6,088 nucleotides of DNA from JAKVCB01 sp963578605 (GTDB lineage Bacteria > Planctomycetota > Planctomycetia > Pirellulales > Lacipirellulaceae): NCBI GenBank assembly GCA_963578605.1, contig CAUZEA010000206.1:1-6088 (forward strand). Direction: 5' to 3'. The notes under the pieces are model-generated. The model made no database searches, had not been told where the DNA came from, and worked only from the letters and a program-made list of their open reading frames with translations. Of this stretch, positions 5,275 to 6,088 are shown in pieces. The position numbers were made by a program, and so were the translations under genes. Position 1 is the first letter of the stretch. The number at the start of each line of letters is the position of its first letter.

Positions 5275-6088
5275 TTAATCCGGGTCGGAGAAGGAGAATC
5301 CAAGTTTCTCTGCAACCTCGGTCAGGTACTGCCATGCTTCGCGGGCAGCGTCGTCGGGATCGTCGATGTACGGATAAAGTTCGACCGTCAGCCACCCATC
5401 GTATTCGGATGCGTGAATGGCTTGTAATGTTGCCGGAAAGTCGATCGCGCCGTACCCCGGGATGAGATGTTTGTGTACGCGGGTGGCGGCTATATCTTCG
5501 AAATGGTAATGCGTCGTATAGTCTTTCATCACGGACACCCATTGTTCGGGATCTTCACCGACACAATAGGCATGGCCAATGTCGAAATTCAAGCTGATCA
5601 TGGGAGAATCGATTCGGTCGACAAACGTCAGGTATTGGTCAAACCGTTCGATCAGCAGCTCCGGTTCAGGTTCAATGAGAATGCCCACACCGACCGATTC
5701 CGCAACCTCCAGGCACGGCATGAGCTCTTCATAAAAGATATCGGCTGCCGCCCGCCATGTTTGATTTGCTGACAGGATCCCACCGGGCTCGGTGGTAATA
5801 TGCGGAGCGTTAAGTTCTTGGGCCAGGTAGAGCGCCCGTTTCGTGTGTTCACGACGAATGGCGCGGTAATGGGGGTCGGGGTCTATCCAGCCAGGATGCC
5901 AGTAAGGTTGGCGAGGGTCCGCGACCGCATTCATCATGAATGCATTCATATTCGAGATCGTGAGATTGTGTTTTTCGAGGGCGTCGCGGATCGACTGTTT
6001 GCGCTCTTCCAATAGTCCGGCTGGCCATGCGTGGGGAACATCGGCGAGAATCTCGATCCCGCGATAACCCAGTTCGGCGACGCGAGCA
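5275..6088 (-). CDS. TIM-barrel sugar phosphate isomerase/epimerase family protein (EboE-like), 5' end missing
   Basis: The last 270 residues are visible; the frame continues through the right edge without a start. It begins at ARVAELGYRGIEILADVPH, the usual first helix and second strand of xylose-isomerase-like TIM barrels (PF01261), so only about 15-25 residues are probably missing. Expected metal ligands, numbered from the first visible residue, are Glu139 in GILIEPEPE, Asp169 in LNFDIGHAY (with His172 nearby), His195 in HYHFED and Glu236 in WLTVELYPY; the full set appears intact. Members isomerise or epimerise sugars, but many have unknown substrates. The TTG at 6012 is inside the conserved domain and is not the start. 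TAA at 5275 is followed 13 nt later by the prenyltransferase ATG, so the two are probably co-translated. The pairing with an EboC-like UbiA protein and a phosphatase-like protein suggests an EboE-type role in handling a small metabolite, but an unrelated sugar enzyme is possible. Confidence 0.9.
   Translation of the reverse strand, partial: ARVAELGYRGIEILADVPHAWPAGLLEERKQSIRDALEKHNLTISNMNAFMMNAVADPRQPYWHPGWIDPDPHYRAIRREHTKRALYLAQELNAPHITTEPGGILSANQTWRAAADIFYEELMPCLEVAESVGVGILIEPEPELLIERFDQYLTFVDRIDSPMISLNFDIGHAYCVGEDPEQWVSVMKDYTTHYHFEDIAATRVHKHLIPGYGAIDFPATLQAIHASEYDGWLTVELYPYIDDPDDAAREAWQYLTEVAEKLGFSFSDPD

Noticed and set aside
5262..5315. TTG at 5315 as start of the UbiA protein
   Set aside because: It would overlap the TIM-barrel gene by about 40 bp with a rare start codon and add polar residues ahead of the usual N-terminus; ATG 5261 fits better.

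Overview
The window looks like part of a planctomycete chromosome, probably Pirellulaceae-like. This is inferred from protein flavour, moderate-high GC, weak or absent Shine-Dalgarno sequences and loose gene spacing; no 16S or marker gene is present. Every gene I can support is on the minus strand, so transcription runs from the right edge to the left edge. I see no tRNA, rRNA, CRISPR array, transposase or integrase.

Right half (6088 down to 2689): a three-gene group. It holds a TIM-barrel sugar phosphate isomerase/epimerase (5' end cut by the window edge), a UbiA-type membrane prenyltransferase 13 nt behind it, and, after a 269-bp gap, an alkaline-phosphatase-superfamily protein of the nucleotide pyrophosphatase/phosphodiesterase (NPP) type. 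This trio matches three components of the ebo/edb cluster: EboE-like TIM barrel, EboC-like UbiA protein and EboF-like phosphatase. That cluster is known from cyanobacteria, pseudomonads and eustigmatophyte endosymbionts, and in Nostoc it is linked to moving a scytonemin precursor to the periplasm. The cognate metabolite in a planctomycete is unknown. The phosphatase-like protein has lost several residues that normally bind the two metals.

Middle (2625 down to 919): a complete gamma-glutamyltransferase-family Ntn hydrolase. It has no evident signal peptide and carries the short GDTIYLT-type nucleophile region, closer to the YwrD/HpxW-type branch than to classical periplasmic Ggt. Its first about 30 codons contain two back-to-back perfect hairpins, suggesting a small palindromic element lies at or in the gene start.

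Left part (918 to 1): a 329-bp gene-poor stretch with a GC-rich hairpin, a 150-residue four-helix membrane protein of unknown function, and at the edge a possible start of a lysine-rich protein running off the window.

Working model (inference): the TIM-barrel enzyme, the prenyltransferase-like membrane protein and the phosphatase-like protein act together on a small, perhaps lipid-linked or exported, metabolite. The gamma-glutamyltransferase homologue lies 63 bp downstream. It could process a gamma-glutamyl or amide derivative of that metabolite, but it may be an unrelated neighbour with its own promoter.
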